From [Muricauda] lutisoli (nom. illeg.) (GTDB taxonomy: Bacteria; Bacteroidota; Bacteroidia; Flavobacteriales; Flavobacteriaceae), in contig NZ_JAFLND010000003.1 in assembly GCF_017313105.1 (NCBI RefSeq), forward strand, positions 498,879 to 562,878: a DNA stretch of 64,000 nt. The letters are read 5' to 3'. Of this stretch, positions 25,854-36,247 are shown one piece after another. A model generated the notes under the pieces. It did no database searches. It was not told where the DNA came from and saw only the letters and a program-made list of their open reading frames with translations. The first letter of the stretch is position 1. Every line of letters begins with the position of its first letter. The translations under genes and the position numbers were made by a program.

Positions 25854-26615
25854 ATGACAACAACTAAGATTGCCTTGATCACAGGAGGTAGCCGTGGTCT
25901 GGGAGAAGATATGGCCTTAAAAATCGCAAAAAAGGGAATAGATGTGGTCCTTACTTACCATACCAACAAAGACCTGGCTGAAGATGTGGTGGCGAATATC
26001 CAAAAATTGGGACAAAAGGCATTGGCCCTACAACTGGATACATCGAACATTACAACTTTTGAAGCTTTTTATGAGCGATTGGCAAAGGGTCTCAAAGAAG
26101 GGATGGGAACTTCCAAAATCGACTTTCTTGTCAATAATGCCGGAACCGGAATCTATGAACCGTTTGTTTCGACTACCGAAGAACAATTTGACGAGATGAT
26201 GAACATTCATTTAAAAGGTGTTTACTTCCTCACACAAAAATCACTTCCGTACCTTAATGATGAAGCTAGAATCATCAATATATCTTCGGGATTGGCAAGG
26301 TTCAGCCTTCCAAATTCGTCGGCCTATGGAGCCATGAAGGGAGGGGTGGAAGTGTTCACTAGATATTTGGCCAAGGAGCTGGCCGATAGAAAAATAAGGG
26401 CTAACGTGGTCGCACCAGGTGCTGTGGCAACCGATTTTGGAGGAGGAGAGAACAAGACCAATGAGGCCAAGCGGAAAGCAGTAACCAATTTCACGGCACT
26501 GGGAAGGGTCGGTGAGCCTGATGATATCGGAGGTGTGGTCGCTTTCCTGTGCACGGAAGATGCCAAATGGATCAATGCACAGCGTATCGAAGTATCGGGT
26601 GGTATCATGATTTAA
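25854..26615 (+). CDS. short-chain dehydrogenase/reductase
   Basis: A 253-residue classical SDR with the NAD(P)-binding TGGSRGLG at the N-terminus, NNAGTG near residue 93, and the catalytic Ser (NISSG) and YGAMK near residue 158. The start at 25854 is chosen over a TTG six bases upstream because the family usually begins close to the glycine motif. The substrate is not predictable from sequence. It sits alone between the cys block and the metH riboswitch. A weak hairpin AATCCA / TGGATT lies about 40 bases downstream. Confidence 0.88.
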   Translation: MTTTKIALITGGSRGLGEDMALKIAKKGIDVVLTYHTNKDLAEDVVANIQKLGQKALALQLDTSNITTFEAFYERLAKGLKEGMGTSKIDFLVNNAGTGIYEPFVSTTEEQFDEMMNIHLKGVYFLTQKSLPYLNDEARIINISSGLARFSLPNSSAYGAMKGGVEVFTRYLAKELADRKIRANVVAPGAVATDFGGGENKTNEAKRKAVTNFTALGRVGEPDDIGGVVAFLCTEDAKWINAQRIEVSGGIMI

Positions 26616-26760
26616 AAAACATCACATGATCAAACTAAAAATTGACTGAGCGATCAATCCATTTTTTATTGTTGGATTTCTAAAAATTCAGGGGCTTTTT
26701 TTGCTTTTGACTAAGGAGTGCCGTTTCTTTGCAGTTCAGTTCATTTATAAATTGAAAGTG

Positions 26761-26933
26761 TTATCAAGAAAGGTGGAGGGATTGGACCCTGTGAAGCCTT
26801 AGCAACCCTCGACTTCGAGAAGGTGCTACATTCTACCCTTGTCTTGAATTTTTTCAAGACCTTTAGGAAGTTTAACCTGTAAGGGGAAGGATAACGAACG
26901 AATACAGTACCGTATCCACACACCTTTCTTGAT
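26761..26933 (+). ncRNA. SAM-I (S-box) riboswitch upstream of metH
   Basis: The S-box core is clear: AAGAAAGGTGGAGGGATTGG, GTGAAGCCTTAGCAACCC, and GAGAAGGTGCTACATTC. P1 is a perfect 13-bp stem ATCAAGAAAGGTG (26763-26775) with CACCTTTCTTGAT (26921-26933). The P4 arm is long, with GTCTTGAA / TTCAAGAC. A possible promoter, TTTG with TAAATTGA 17 bases later (26748-26755), precedes it. No terminator separates it from the metH start 34 bases downstream, so translational control is likely. Confidence 0.95.
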
Positions 26934-26967
26934 CTCGCTACATCCTTTTTTGAAGGGAAATTATACT

Positions 26968-27969
26968 ATGGAAAAAATTGAGGACATATTGAAGAAGCGG
27001 ATTTTAGTGCTGGATGGGGCTATGGGCACCATGCTGCAGCGCTATAAATTCAAGGAAGAGGATTTTAGGGGGGAACGATTCAAGGATTGGCCAAGTGACC
27101 TGCAAGGGAACAACGATTTGTTGTCCATAACACAACCCGAGGCCGTAAAAGAAGTCCATCGGAAGTTTTTGGAAGCCGGAGCGGATATCATCGAAACCAA
27201 CACCTTTTCTGGTACTACCATAGCCATGGCAGACTACGGCATGGAAGAATTGGTGTATGAACTGAATTACGAATCAGCGAAGATTGCAAAGCAAGTAGCC
27301 GAAGAATTCACACAAAAGAATCCGAGCAAACCAAGGTTTGTGGCCGGTAGTATTGGTCCGACCAATAAGACCGCCAGTATGTCTCCGGATGTTAACGACC
27401 CAGGTTTCCGTGCCATTACATTTGACGAACTGCGTGTCGCCTACAAACAGCAAGTGGAGGCCCTGCTCGATGGTGGTGCCGATATTTTATTGGTGGAGAC
27501 CATATTTGACACGCTTAATGCCAAAGCAGCGCTTTTCGCTATTGAAGAGGTGAAAGATGAACGCAATATCAAAGTGCCCGTAATGGTCAGCGGTACCATT
27601 ACAGACGCTTCGGGAAGAACATTGTCCGGACAGACCGCCGAAGCCTTTTTGATTTCCATTTCCCACATCCCGATTTTATCCGTAGGCTTTAATTGCGCTT
27701 TGGGAGCCAAACAACTGGTGCCCCATTTGGAAGTGGTTTCAGCAAAGTCGCAATTTGCAGTTTCCGCTCACCCTAATGCGGGACTGCCCAACGCCTTTGG
27801 CGAGTATGACGAAACACCTGAGCAAATGGCTGTACAGATTAAAGAATATGCAGAAAAAGGATTAGTGAACATTGTTGGAGGATGCTGCGGCACCACTCCA
27901 GAACATATCAAGGCCATTGCCGATGTTGTAAAGGATTATGAACCGAGAAAACTTCTGGCTCCAGCATAG
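26968..27969 (+). CDS. homocysteine S-methyltransferase domain, N-terminal half of split MetH
   Basis: The 333-residue protein is the homocysteine-binding barrel of cobalamin-dependent methionine synthase ([17 protein letters not shown] at the N-terminus). The zinc-binding cysteines are in GFNCALG and GGCCGTTP. In most bacteria this barrel is the N-terminus of one ~1200-residue MetH; here the chain ends at 27969 and the rest starts nine bases later as a separate gene. The ATG at 26968 is preferred over an in-frame TTG at 26929, which lies inside the riboswitch P1. Confidence 0.92.
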   Translation: MEKIEDILKKRILVLDGAMGTMLQRYKFKEEDFRGERFKDWPSDLQGNNDLLSITQPEAVKEVHRKFLEAGADIIETNTFSGTTIAMADYGMEELVYELNYESAKIAKQVAEEFTQKNPSKPRFVAGSIGPTNKTASMSPDVNDPGFRAITFDELRVAYKQQVEALLDGGADILLVETIFDTLNAKAALFAIEEVKDERNIKVPVMVSGTITDASGRTLSGQTAEAFLISISHIPILSVGFNCALGAKQLVPHLEVVSAKSQFAVSAHPNAGLPNAFGEYDETPEQMAVQIKEYAEKGLVNIVGGCCGTTPEHIKAIADVVKDYEPRKLLAPA

Positions 27970-27978
27970 TTTAAGTAT

Positions 27979-30657
27979 ATGGCAACGAACAACGAACAAC
28001 GATATCTAAAACTCTCGGGCCTAGAGCCCTTGGTCGTAACCCCGGAAAGCAATTTCATTAATGTGGGGGAGCGGACCAATGTGGCAGGTTCCAAGCGGTT
28101 TTTACGGCTGATAAAGGAAGAAAAGTTTGATGAAGCACTGGACATTGCCCGCGAACAAGTGGAAGGTGGCGCCCAGATCATCGACATTAATATGGACGAT
28201 GGTCTGATTGATGGCAAGGAGGCCATGGTCAGATTTCTTAACCTGATCGTTTCAGAACCCGATATCGCCAGGGTTCCCATTATGATCGATAGTTCCAAAT
28301 GGGAGATCATTGAGGCTGGATTGCAAGTAGTGCAAGGAAAATGTGTGGTCAACTCCATCAGCTTAAAAGAAGGGAAAGAAGAGTTTGTACACCATGCTAA
28401 ATTGATCAAGCGTTATGGCGCTGCGGTGATTGTAATGGCCTTCGACGAGGTGGGACAAGCAGATACCTACGAACGCCGTATTGAAATTGCCAAGCGTTCC
28501 TATGATATTTTGGTCAACGAAGTAAATTTCCCTCCCGAGGATATCATTTTTGACCTCAATATTTTTCCTGTGGCCACAGGAATGGACGAACATAAAAACA
28601 ATGCCGTCGATTTTATCGAGGGAACCCGTTGGGTTCGTGAAAACCTACCCTATTGTAGTGTTAGTGGAGGTGTGAGCAATGTTTCTTTTTCATTTAGGGG
28701 TAACAATCCCGTTCGCGAGGCTATGCATTCCGCCTTCCTGTTCCACGCCATTAAAGCAGGTATGAACATGGGAATCGTGAACCCGACCATGTTGGAAGTA
28801 TACGACAATATTCCCAAGGATTTGTTGGAACACGTAGAAGATGTGCTGCTCAACAGACGTGATGATGCTACCGAGCGCTTACTGGAATTTGCAGAGACCG
28901 TTGTGGGAACGGCTAAAGAAAGTAAGGTTGATCTGTCTTGGAGGGAAGAACCGCTTCAGGACCGTATTACCAGAGCTTTGGTGAAAGGTATTGACCAATA
29001 CATTGTTGAAGATGTTGAAGAGGCCCGTAAACAGGCTGCCAAACCTTTGGAAGTAATCGAAGGCAACTTGATGACAGGCATGAACGTGGTCGGAGATTTG
29101 TTCGGAAGTGGAAAAATGTTTTTACCACAAGTGGTGAAATCTGCGCGAGTAATGAAAAAGGCCGTGGCCTACCTAACCCCCTATATTGAGGCATCAAAAG
29201 AAAAAAACGCCAAGGCAGCTGGAAAAATACTCATGGCTACCGTTAAAGGCGATGTGCACGATATCGGGAAAAATATCGTGAGCGTGGTTCTGGCCTGTAA
29301 CAACTACGAAATTGTGGATTTGGGAGTGATGGTGCCCCCTGAAAAAATCATCAATAAGGCCAAGGAAGAGCAAGTGGATATTATTGGTTTGAGCGGATTG
29401 ATCACGCCATCTTTGGATGAAATGGTTTTTTTGGCCAAGGAAATGGAGCGTCAAAACTTTGAAGTACCTCTTTTGATCGGTGGTGCAACAACAAGTAAGG
29501 CGCATACAGCGGTTAAAATAGATCCACAGTACAGTAATTCCGTAGTGCACGTCAATGATGCGTCTAGAGCGGTAACGGTAGTGGGCAATTTGCTTCAGGA
29601 TGAGACTTCGGTCAAGTATAAAAAATCCATCAAGTTGGATTATGAGAGTTTTAGGGAGAAGTTTTTAAAGCGTGGAAAACAAAAGGAGTACCTGACCTTG
29701 GAGGAAGCAAGGAAAAACAAACTTCAGATCGATTGGAACTCATCCGATATTAAAAAACCAAATCAACTCGGCATTGAGGTCTGGGAAGATTTTGATTTGA
29801 ACAAATTGGAAGCATTTATCGATTGGTCCCCTTTCTTCCGTAGTTGGGACTTGCATGGTAAGTATCCGGATATATTGACCGATGAGGTGGTCGGGAAGCA
29901 AGCCAAAGAACTGTTTGAGGATGCCCAAGTACTTTTAAAACGTATTTTGGATGAAAAACTTCTGAAAGCCAAAGCCATATTCGGGTTGTTTCCTGCCAAT
30001 CAGGTTAATGATGATGATATTGAAGTGGACAAGGAAGGAGAAACCTTTATTTTTAGAACGCTTCGCCAACAATTGAAAAAGCGCGAAGGGGTTCCCAATA
30101 TTGCCTTGGCCGATTTTATTGCACCAAAGGATACTGGAATTCAGGATTATATTGGTTGTTTTTGTGTAAGTACGGGATTTGGGACGCAAGAATTGGCTGC
30201 TGAATTTGAAAAGAACCATGATGATTATAATGCGATTATGATCAAAGCCCTGGCGGACCGATTTGCAGAAGCTTTTGCAGAATATCTACATAAAGAGGTG
30301 CGAACAAAATTCTGGGGTTATGTCGTTGACGAAGACTTGGACAACGATGCGTTGATCAAGGAAAGGTATCGCGGAATTCGACCTGCGCCTGGCTATCCCG
30401 CATGTCCCGACCACTTGGAGAAACTTACCATTTGGGAAATGATGGAGGTAGAGGAAAAAATTGGGGTAAAACTCACCGATAGTTTGGCCATGTGGCCAGC
30501 TGCCAGTGTAAGCGGCTACTATTTTGGTCATCCAGAGGCCAAGTATTTTGGACTGGGAAAAATAAAGCAAGACCAAGTTCAGGATTTTGCTGAGCGAAAA
30601 AATATAAAATTGGAGGAAGCCCAAAAGTGGCTTGCTCCCAATATTGTTGATGCATAA
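27979..30657 (+). CDS. metH: methionine synthase, methyl-THF/cobalamin/reactivation part
   Basis: The 892-residue protein has the pterin-binding barrel ([17 protein letters not shown], then [12 protein letters not shown]), the helical cap, the B12-binding domain with DVHDIGKNI (the DxHxxG cobalt-ligand histidine, about residue 424) and [12 protein letters not shown], and the C-terminal SAM-dependent reactivation domain with [15 protein letters not shown]. With the upstream barrel protein it reconstitutes MetH and transfers the methyl group of 5-methyl-THF to homocysteine. The nine-base gap to the upstream gene implies stoichiometric co-translation. Confidence 0.95.
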   Translation: MATNNEQRYLKLSGLEPLVVTPESNFINVGERTNVAGSKRFLRLIKEEKFDEALDIAREQVEGGAQIIDINMDDGLIDGKEAMVRFLNLIVSEPDIARVPIMIDSSKWEIIEAGLQVVQGKCVVNSISLKEGKEEFVHHAKLIKRYGAAVIVMAFDEVGQADTYERRIEIAKRSYDILVNEVNFPPEDIIFDLNIFPVATGMDEHKNNAVDFIEGTRWVRENLPYCSVSGGVSNVSFSFRGNNPVREAMHSAFLFHAIKAGMNMGIVNPTMLEVYDNIPKDLLEHVEDVLLNRRDDATERLLEFAETVVGTAKESKVDLSWREEPLQDRITRALVKGIDQYIVEDVEEARKQAAKPLEVIEGNLMTGMNVVGDLFGSGKMFLPQVVKSARVMKKAVAYLTPYIEASKEKNAKAAGKILMATVKGDVHDIGKNIVSVVLACNNYEIVDLGVMVPPEKIINKAKEEQVDIIGLSGLITPSLDEMVFLAKEMERQNFEVPLLIGGATTSKAHTAVKIDPQYSNSVVHVNDASRAVTVVGNLLQDETSVKYKKSIKLDYESFREKFLKRGKQKEYLTLEEARKNKLQIDWNSSDIKKPNQLGIEVWEDFDLNKLEAFIDWSPFFRSWDLHGKYPDILTDEVVGKQAKELFEDAQVLLKRILDEKLLKAKAIFGLFPANQVNDDDIEVDKEGETFIFRTLRQQLKKREGVPNIALADFIAPKDTGIQDYIGCFCVSTGFGTQELAAEFEKNHDDYNAIMIKALADRFAEAFAEYLHKEVRTKFWGYVVDEDLDNDALIKERYRGIRPAPGYPACPDHLEKLTIWEMMEVEEKIGVKLTDSLAMWPAASVSGYYFGHPEAKYFGLGKIKQDQVQDFAERKNIKLEEAQKWLAPNIVDA

Positions 30658-30660
30658 GCG

Positions 30661-31614
30661 ATGAAAATTACCGATCACATAAAACAAGCCAAGGGAGAAA
30701 CGCTTTTCAGTTTTGAAATTGTACCGCCCGTAAAAGGAAAAAGCATTCAGGAGTTGTACAATAACATCGATCCCTTGATGGAGTTCAAACCTCCGTTTAT
30801 TGATGTGACCACTTCTCGGGAGGAATATGTCTACAAGGAGAAAGATGGGTTATTGGACAAAAAATTGACACGAACACGTCCTGGTACTTTGGGTATTTGT
30901 GCTTCCTTAAAGCATAAATATGATGTTGATACAGTGCCCCATGTGCTTTGTGGTGGATTTACAAAAGAGGAGACCGAGTATCTTCTGGTGGACTGCCAAT
31001 ATTTGGAAATAGAAAATGTAATGGCACTTCGCGGAGATGCCCGAAAAGAGGAGAAGTATTTTACCCCCACCAAAGGTGGACATCAATATGCCACGGAATT
31101 GGTAAAGCAAATACAGGATATTAATGAAGGTTACTATTTGCATGATACTATAGAGTCAAATGATTTAAGTAGTTTTTGCATTGGTGTGGCTGGCTATCCC
31201 GAAAAACATATGGAAGCTCCATCCTTGCAATCCGACCTAAAACGTTTAAAGCAAAAAGTGGACCTGGGTGCCGATTATGTAGTAACCCAAATGTTTTTTG
31301 ACAACCAAAAATTTTTCGATTTTGTTAAGGCAGCACGTGATATGGGCATCGATGTTCCGATTATTCCCGGGATTAAACCGATAGCTGTAAAACGACATCT
31401 GCAGCTGTTGCCACAGGTGTTTCGGGTAGACCTTCCCCAAGATTTGATTGATGCTGTTGAGGCCTGTAAAAACAACAAAGAAGTACGTCAGGTAGGAGTG
31501 GAATGGGCCATTCAACAATCTAAAGAATTGCGAGAAGCAGGTGTGCCCGTATTGCATTATTATTCCATGGGAAAATCAGATAATATAAAGGCAATAGCCA
31601 AGGAACTTTTTTAA
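30661..31614 (+). CDS. metF: 5,10-methylenetetrahydrofolate reductase
   Basis: MetF is an FAD enzyme that reduces methylene-THF to the methyl-THF used by MetH. The 317-residue length and features such as FEIVPPVKG at the N-terminus, DVTTSREE, the LRGDARKEE variant of the flavin-binding LRGD region, and GADYVVTQMFFDN match the family. It starts three bases after the metH stop, completing a riboswitch-controlled operon of two MetH polypeptides and their substrate-generating reductase. Confidence 0.95.
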   Translation: MKITDHIKQAKGETLFSFEIVPPVKGKSIQELYNNIDPLMEFKPPFIDVTTSREEYVYKEKDGLLDKKLTRTRPGTLGICASLKHKYDVDTVPHVLCGGFTKEETEYLLVDCQYLEIENVMALRGDARKEEKYFTPTKGGHQYATELVKQIQDINEGYYLHDTIESNDLSSFCIGVAGYPEKHMEAPSLQSDLKRLKQKVDLGADYVVTQMFFDNQKFFDFVKAARDMGIDVPIIPGIKPIAVKRHLQLLPQVFRVDLPQDLIDAVEACKNNKEVRQVGVEWAIQQSKELREAGVPVLHYYSMGKSDNIKAIAKELF

Positions 31615-31633
31615 TTTCCTACTTTAGTGCCCC

Positions 31634-32734
31634 ATGAGGTACCTACTTAGCCTATTCTTGTTTTTGATTGCATTTTTTGGGAGGTCCCAAACCCCGGATG
31701 TTCCAAAAGATTTTGTGCTGGATGTAAATCAATTTTACGGTTCCATACTTTTGCACAACCCGGATATTTCCCATTTGATCACGGACCACCCTGGGGGTGT
31801 TATATTGGGAGTTAGCAGAAAAACCTATGGACATAAAGAGTGGGAAGCCGATTTTGGATATCCGGATACGGGCTATACTTTTGTTTATCAAAACACCAAC
31901 AACGATACATTAGGTGAGCTTTACGGCGTTTATGGCCATTACAATTTTTACCTTTTCAACCGAAATTTTCAACTTAGAATAGCACAAGGATTGGCTTACA
32001 GTACCAATCCCTATCATAAGGATGAAAATTTTCGAAACAATGCCTACGGGAGTCACATTTTAAGTAGCACCTTATTGATGATGAACTATCATAAGGAAAA
32101 CCTCTTTGCCGGTCTGGGGGTGAAGGCCGGATTGTCTTTGATCCACTATTCCAATGCCAATTTTAAGGCGCCGAATACCTCCACCAATACATTTGCATTC
32201 AATGTGGGCTTAACCTATAATCTTGATAAGGATGCGGCATATGCGTATGTAAAACCAGAACCTAAAGAAAAAATCAAGGAACCCATTCGTTATAATTTAG
32301 TACTAAGGGGAGGAGCTAACGAAAGCGATGTAATCAATATGGGCAGATATGGTTTTGCCATTGTTTCTGCTTATGCAGATAAGCGTTTGGGAAAACGAAG
32401 TGCCATTCAATTGGGAACAGATATTTTCTTCTCCAACTTTCTAAAGGAATTGATTCGATATCAATCAATATCGTTTCCTGAATTGGATGTTGCACCTGAT
32501 ACGGACTATAAAAGGGTAGGGGTGTTTTTGGGACATGAACTCTTTGTGAACAAATTGAGCGTAATTGCCCAATTGGGGTATTATGTCTATTATCCTTTTG
32601 ATTTTGAAGGTAAGGTCTATAACCGAATCGGGTTGAAGCGATATTTTGGTGATAAGATATTCGGCGCTGTTACCTTAAAATCGCACGGAGCCAAGGCAGA
32701 GGCCATTGAATTTGGAATAGGTATAAGATTATAG
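31634..32734 (+). CDS. acyloxyacyl hydrolase / PagL-like outer-membrane protein
   Basis: The 366-residue protein has a signal peptide (YLLSLFLFLIAFFGRSQ) and strand-rich text ending in IRL, as in outer-membrane barrels. Residues 170-176 read IHYSNAN, matching the PagL lipid A 3-O-deacylase motif with His171 and Ser173. The third catalytic residue is not obvious; the equivalent position appears to be Asn185. Beyond PagL length there is a second strand-rich repeat region (from about 215). It may remodel lipid A, but activity is uncertain. Confidence 0.7.
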   Translation: MRYLLSLFLFLIAFFGRSQTPDVPKDFVLDVNQFYGSILLHNPDISHLITDHPGGVILGVSRKTYGHKEWEADFGYPDTGYTFVYQNTNNDTLGELYGVYGHYNFYLFNRNFQLRIAQGLAYSTNPYHKDENFRNNAYGSHILSSTLLMMNYHKENLFAGLGVKAGLSLIHYSNANFKAPNTSTNTFAFNVGLTYNLDKDAAYAYVKPEPKEKIKEPIRYNLVLRGGANESDVINMGRYGFAIVSAYADKRLGKRSAIQLGTDIFFSNFLKELIRYQSISFPELDVAPDTDYKRVGVFLGHELFVNKLSVIAQLGYYVYYPFDFEGKVYNRIGLKRYFGDKIFGAVTLKSHGAKAEAIEFGIGIRL

Positions 32735-32741
32735 TATTGAG

Positions 32742-33542
32742 ATGTCAGTTGTAAGAAATTTATTTGGTTTTAAAAATGTTTCCAGCGCAGTCGCTAAGTT
32801 CTTTTCGTCGGCTATTTTTCTCATACTGATTTCCTGCAATGGTGATAACGTTCCCGATTGTTTTCAGAATGCCGGTGAGATGGTTCGTCGTCCAGTGGAT
32901 GTTTCACAGTTTAGTTCCATTACAGTTTTTGAAAACCTGAATGTAGTTTTAAAGCAAGGCGATAATCAGTTGGTGGAGGTGGAAACAGGAGAATACCTCT
33001 TGAACGATTTTTCAGCTGTGGTGGAGGACAATCGCCTGGTACTTAGAAATGAAAATAGCTGCAATTATGTTCGGGATTATGGTTTGACAACGGTGTATAT
33101 TACTTCCCCCAATATTTCTGAAATACGCAGCAGTACAGGAATGCCCATTACCAGCGATGGTGTCCTTAATTATCCCAGTTTAAGTTTGGTGTCAGAAAGC
33201 TTTAATAATCCTGATGCAGAGACTACGGACGGGTCCTTTGATTTGAACTTGAATGCTTCCACAGTTCGAATAGTGGTCAATGGTATTGCTTATTTCAAGC
33301 TTAAAGGAGCCACCGAAAATTTTAATGTAACAGTGGCCGCCGGAGATTCTAGGATTGAAGCGGAAGAATTGGTCGCGGAAAGTGTGACCATCAACCATAG
33401 GGGCTCCAATGATGCGATTGTCAACCCACAACAAAGTTTAAGTGGCATAATTCGCGGGACAGGTGATGTGATAAGCGTAAATCGACCTGATGAAGTAAAT
33501 GTTGAGGAATTATTCAATGGTAGATTGATATTCCAAGATTGA
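32742..33542 (+). CDS. GIN-domain (DUF2807) lipoprotein
   Basis: The 266-residue protein has an N-terminal hydrophobic segment ending in a lipobox (ILISC). The head-GIN/DUF2807 pattern then follows, starting with an FSSITVFENLNVVLKQGD strand pair, the usual first two strands of this beta-helix-like adhesin domain. Such proteins are common surface or periplasmic components in Bacteroidota; function is unknown. It follows the PagL-like gene by seven bases and is probably cotranscribed. Confidence 0.8.
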   Translation: MSVVRNLFGFKNVSSAVAKFFSSAIFLILISCNGDNVPDCFQNAGEMVRRPVDVSQFSSITVFENLNVVLKQGDNQLVEVETGEYLLNDFSAVVEDNRLVLRNENSCNYVRDYGLTTVYITSPNISEIRSSTGMPITSDGVLNYPSLSLVSESFNNPDAETTDGSFDLNLNASTVRIVVNGIAYFKLKGATENFNVTVAAGDSRIEAEELVAESVTINHRGSNDAIVNPQQSLSGIIRGTGDVISVNRPDEVNVEELFNGRLIFQD

Positions 33543-33617
33543 GTTCCCTTCAAACTATGACATAAATCCTCATGCCCTTTCATATTTCTCATTAATTTCG
33601 AGTTTCAAATCGAATGT

Positions 33618-34703
33618 TTGGGTAGTTTTTTTACACATATCAGAAACTTGTTTGTCCCATTCCCAAAGTCGAAATCTTTGGAAGGATTGCACGGTTTGGA
33701 AAAAGCCAATGTTCTTTTCAACAATCTTGTGGCAGAAAAAAAAGTGCCCGGTTTGGCCGTGACCATTTTGGATAAAGGAGAAATATTGCTTCAAAACGGA
33801 TATGGTTTTGCTGATATTGATAAAAGGATTAAGGTCCATCCAGTACATACGGTTTTCCGTATGGCAAGTATTTCCAAATGTATCACGGGATTGGCCCTGG
33901 GTAAAATGGTAGAAGATGGTATTGTGGATTTGGACGAATCTCTTTATACCTATGTTACTTACTACCCCAAAAAGAAATACGACTTCACGCTGCGACAATT
34001 GGCTAGCCACACTGCAGGTATTCGAGGATATCGTGGAAAGGAATACGCTTTGAACCTGGAATGCTCCATCAAAGATGGAATAGAAGTCTTTAAAAACGAC
34101 CCATTGTTTTTTGAACCCGGTACAAGTTTCCTCTACAATAGCTTTGATTTTGTGTTGCTGTCCTTGGCCATGGAAGAAGCTAGTGGTATTCCTTTCAAGG
34201 ACTATGTAAAAGAGCATATTTTGACACCCTTGGGATTAAAATACACCTTTTCTCCAGAGGATTTTGATTTCAGTTCGAAGGCAGTCAAGACCAAAGCACG
34301 GTTCTATACCAGGCGCTCTTTGTACTTTCAAGAGGCTGTTGAGGTTAACAATACTTATAAGTTGGCCGGAGGTGGGTATTTGTCGACTTGTGACAATGTG
34401 GCTAAACTGGGACAAGCCATTTTAGAGCGAAAATTACTCAAGAACGAAACCTACGAACAGTTGCTTACTTCCCAAACCATAGATGGCAAACCCATATATT
34501 ATGGTCTCGGGTTTCAGGTGAGTCAGGATTCAAAGGGTAGGCCGTTTGTTGGTCACGTTGGTAACAGCGTAGGAGCTTACACCAATCTTTTTGTGTATCC
34601 GAATGGCCAAAAAGTTGTTGCGGTCTTGATCAATTCTACGGACCCGAAGGTACAGTCTATATTGGATGAGGCCATTGATGCTCTTTTTGAAGTTATGGCT
34701 TAG
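33618..34703 (+). CDS. serine hydrolase, beta-lactamase class C-like
   Basis: A 361-residue member of the penicillin-binding/beta-lactamase-like family with the catalytic SxxK as S84-I-S-K87, a YNS motif (FLYNSFDF) and a C-terminal HVGNSVGAY in the KTG position. No signal peptide is visible. The start is unclear: the frame opens with TTG at 33618, while an ATG at 33614 in another frame runs into a stop after three codons. One base fewer in the GGG that follows would join that ATG to this frame. The stop overlaps the convergent decarboxylase gene by four bases. It may act on peptidoglycan peptides or esters. Confidence 0.82.
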   Translation: MGSFFTHIRNLFVPFPKSKSLEGLHGLEKANVLFNNLVAEKKVPGLAVTILDKGEILLQNGYGFADIDKRIKVHPVHTVFRMASISKCITGLALGKMVEDGIVDLDESLYTYVTYYPKKKYDFTLRQLASHTAGIRGYRGKEYALNLECSIKDGIEVFKNDPLFFEPGTSFLYNSFDFVLLSLAMEEASGIPFKDYVKEHILTPLGLKYTFSPEDFDFSSKAVKTKARFYTRRSLYFQEAVEVNNTYKLAGGGYLSTCDNVAKLGQAILERKLLKNETYEQLLTSQTIDGKPIYYGLGFQVSQDSKGRPFVGHVGNSVGAYTNLFVYPNGQKVVAVLINSTDPKVQSILDEAIDALFEVMA

Positions 34704-36205
34704 ACTTTGCTCGCTAACTGCTCCTCAATTTCAAGTGCATATTTTTTACAAAGGTCAAAGGTGTCGGTAATGTCCTTCATCGTTGTTCTGGGATTGATGA
34801 GGCACATCCGAAGCACGATCTGTCCATTTAAAATAGTGGTCACAAGCATGGCCTTTCGCGAATCCATAACTTTTCCCGAAATGTATTGGTTGATCTTGTC
34901 CAGCTCCTTCTCCGAGTATTTTTTGTTGATGGGATGGTACCTGAAGTTGATAACCGCCAAGGTAGCTGGATACACCACCTCCCAACTTTTACTGCCACGA
35001 AGCATTGTTTCCACTTCTTCCGCCAAATCAATATTATATGTAATGGCATCACGGAACTCCTTTAAACCAAAGGTTTTCAGAGACATATAAAACTTGAGCG
35101 CTCTAAATCTTCTGGTTAACTGTATCCCATGATCATAAAAATTGATTTCAGAAGTATTCCCTTCGATATCCCTTAAATATTCAGGTTTTTCGGTAAAGGT
35201 ATGGCTCAAGTTTTTGTGGTTTCGCACCAAAAGGCAACCCATTTCGTAGGGCTGGAAGAACCATTTATGTGGATCCACGGTCAACGAGTCGGCTTTTTCA
35301 ATGCCTTTCATTGCCTGTTTGCCCTTTTGGGATAAAATAGCGGCTCCGCCATAGGCACCATCAATATGGAACCAGATATCCTCTTTCTTGCATATTTTTC
35401 CCAATTCCACCAATGGGTCCACTGTGCCTGTATTAGTGGTTCCGGCGGTGGCAATCAAACAGAGGGGGTAAAGTCCTTCCAATCTGTCCTTGGCAATACA
35501 GTTTTTCAATTTATTTACCGAAAACTTGAGCTCGCTATCCGTAGGAATAATTCTGATCTGTTCTTTTTTAAAGCCCAGCACGCGAATGGCCTTAATGTTG
35601 GATGAGTGCGCTTGATCGGATAGATAAATAACGGCCTTGGAGAAATCATCACCACACTTTATCCTACGGGCCGTTGCCACAGCGGTAAGGTTGGCCATGG
35701 ATCCTCCACTGGTAAAAATACCTCCCCCTTTTCTCTTGGGGAAACCAAAGATCTTCAATAACCACTGAATGGTCACGATTTCCAATTCGGCCGCAGCAGG
35801 ACTGGCTGCCCATCCGCCGGAGAAGATGTTGTAACCCGTGGCCAAAGCATCCGCCATTACACTAACGTAGTTGCTAGGGCCAGGTACAAAAGAAAATGAT
35901 CTAGGGTGAGCCAAGTTTGCACTGTTGGTCATTACCTTTTCTAGAACAAAGTTCAGGACTTGGGAAGGGTCCGAACCTTTTTCAGGTGCCTCTTCCAAGA
36001 ACAAAGAGTCCATTTCCTCCCGAGAGCCAAGGGCTACAGGTAATTTTTCGTGTTGGTTGGCATGGTGTTCCACTATGGCATCAACAACTTGATACCCATA
36101 ACTCTTCATTTCTTCTTTGGAAAGTTCCAATCTGGCGTTGTTATTCTTCATAGAGGCCGTTTTCTTCTGTCCTGCAAAAGTACCATATTTGAAACGGTTT
36201 TCCAT
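34700..36205 (-). CDS. PLP-dependent group II amino acid decarboxylase
   Basis: The 501-residue protein belongs to the aromatic-amino-acid/glutamate decarboxylase family. The PLP lysine is in VDPHKWFFQPYE. Other markers are the HIDGAYGGAA aspartate region, AHPRSFSFVPGPSNY and the GIFTSGGSMANLTA cofactor loop. The substrate, which could be tyrosine, tryptophan, DOPA or 2,4-diaminobutyrate, is not determined. An internal ATG at 36151 (MKNNNARLELS) is an equally good start. It converges on the serine hydrolase gene. On its other side gldA lies upstream on the same strand, with 42 bases between the gldA stop and this start. Confidence 0.88.
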   Translation of the reverse strand: MENRFKYGTFAGQKKTASMKNNNARLELSKEEMKSYGYQVVDAIVEHHANQHEKLPVALGSREEMDSLFLEEAPEKGSDPSQVLNFVLEKVMTNSANLAHPRSFSFVPGPSNYVSVMADALATGYNIFSGGWAASPAAAELEIVTIQWLLKIFGFPKRKGGGIFTSGGSMANLTAVATARRIKCGDDFSKAVIYLSDQAHSSNIKAIRVLGFKKEQIRIIPTDSELKFSVNKLKNCIAKDRLEGLYPLCLIATAGTTNTGTVDPLVELGKICKKEDIWFHIDGAYGGAAILSQKGKQAMKGIEKADSLTVDPHKWFFQPYEMGCLLVRNHKNLSHTFTEKPEYLRDIEGNTSEINFYDHGIQLTRRFRALKFYMSLKTFGLKEFRDAITYNIDLAEEVETMLRGSKSWEVVYPATLAVINFRYHPINKKYSEKELDKINQYISGKVMDSRKAMLVTTILNGQIVLRMCLINPRTTMKDITDTFDLCKKYALEIEEQLASKV

Positions 36206-36247
36206 CCATTTTGGATGGTTGTTCCATCTGTTGGGATAAAAGGAAAG

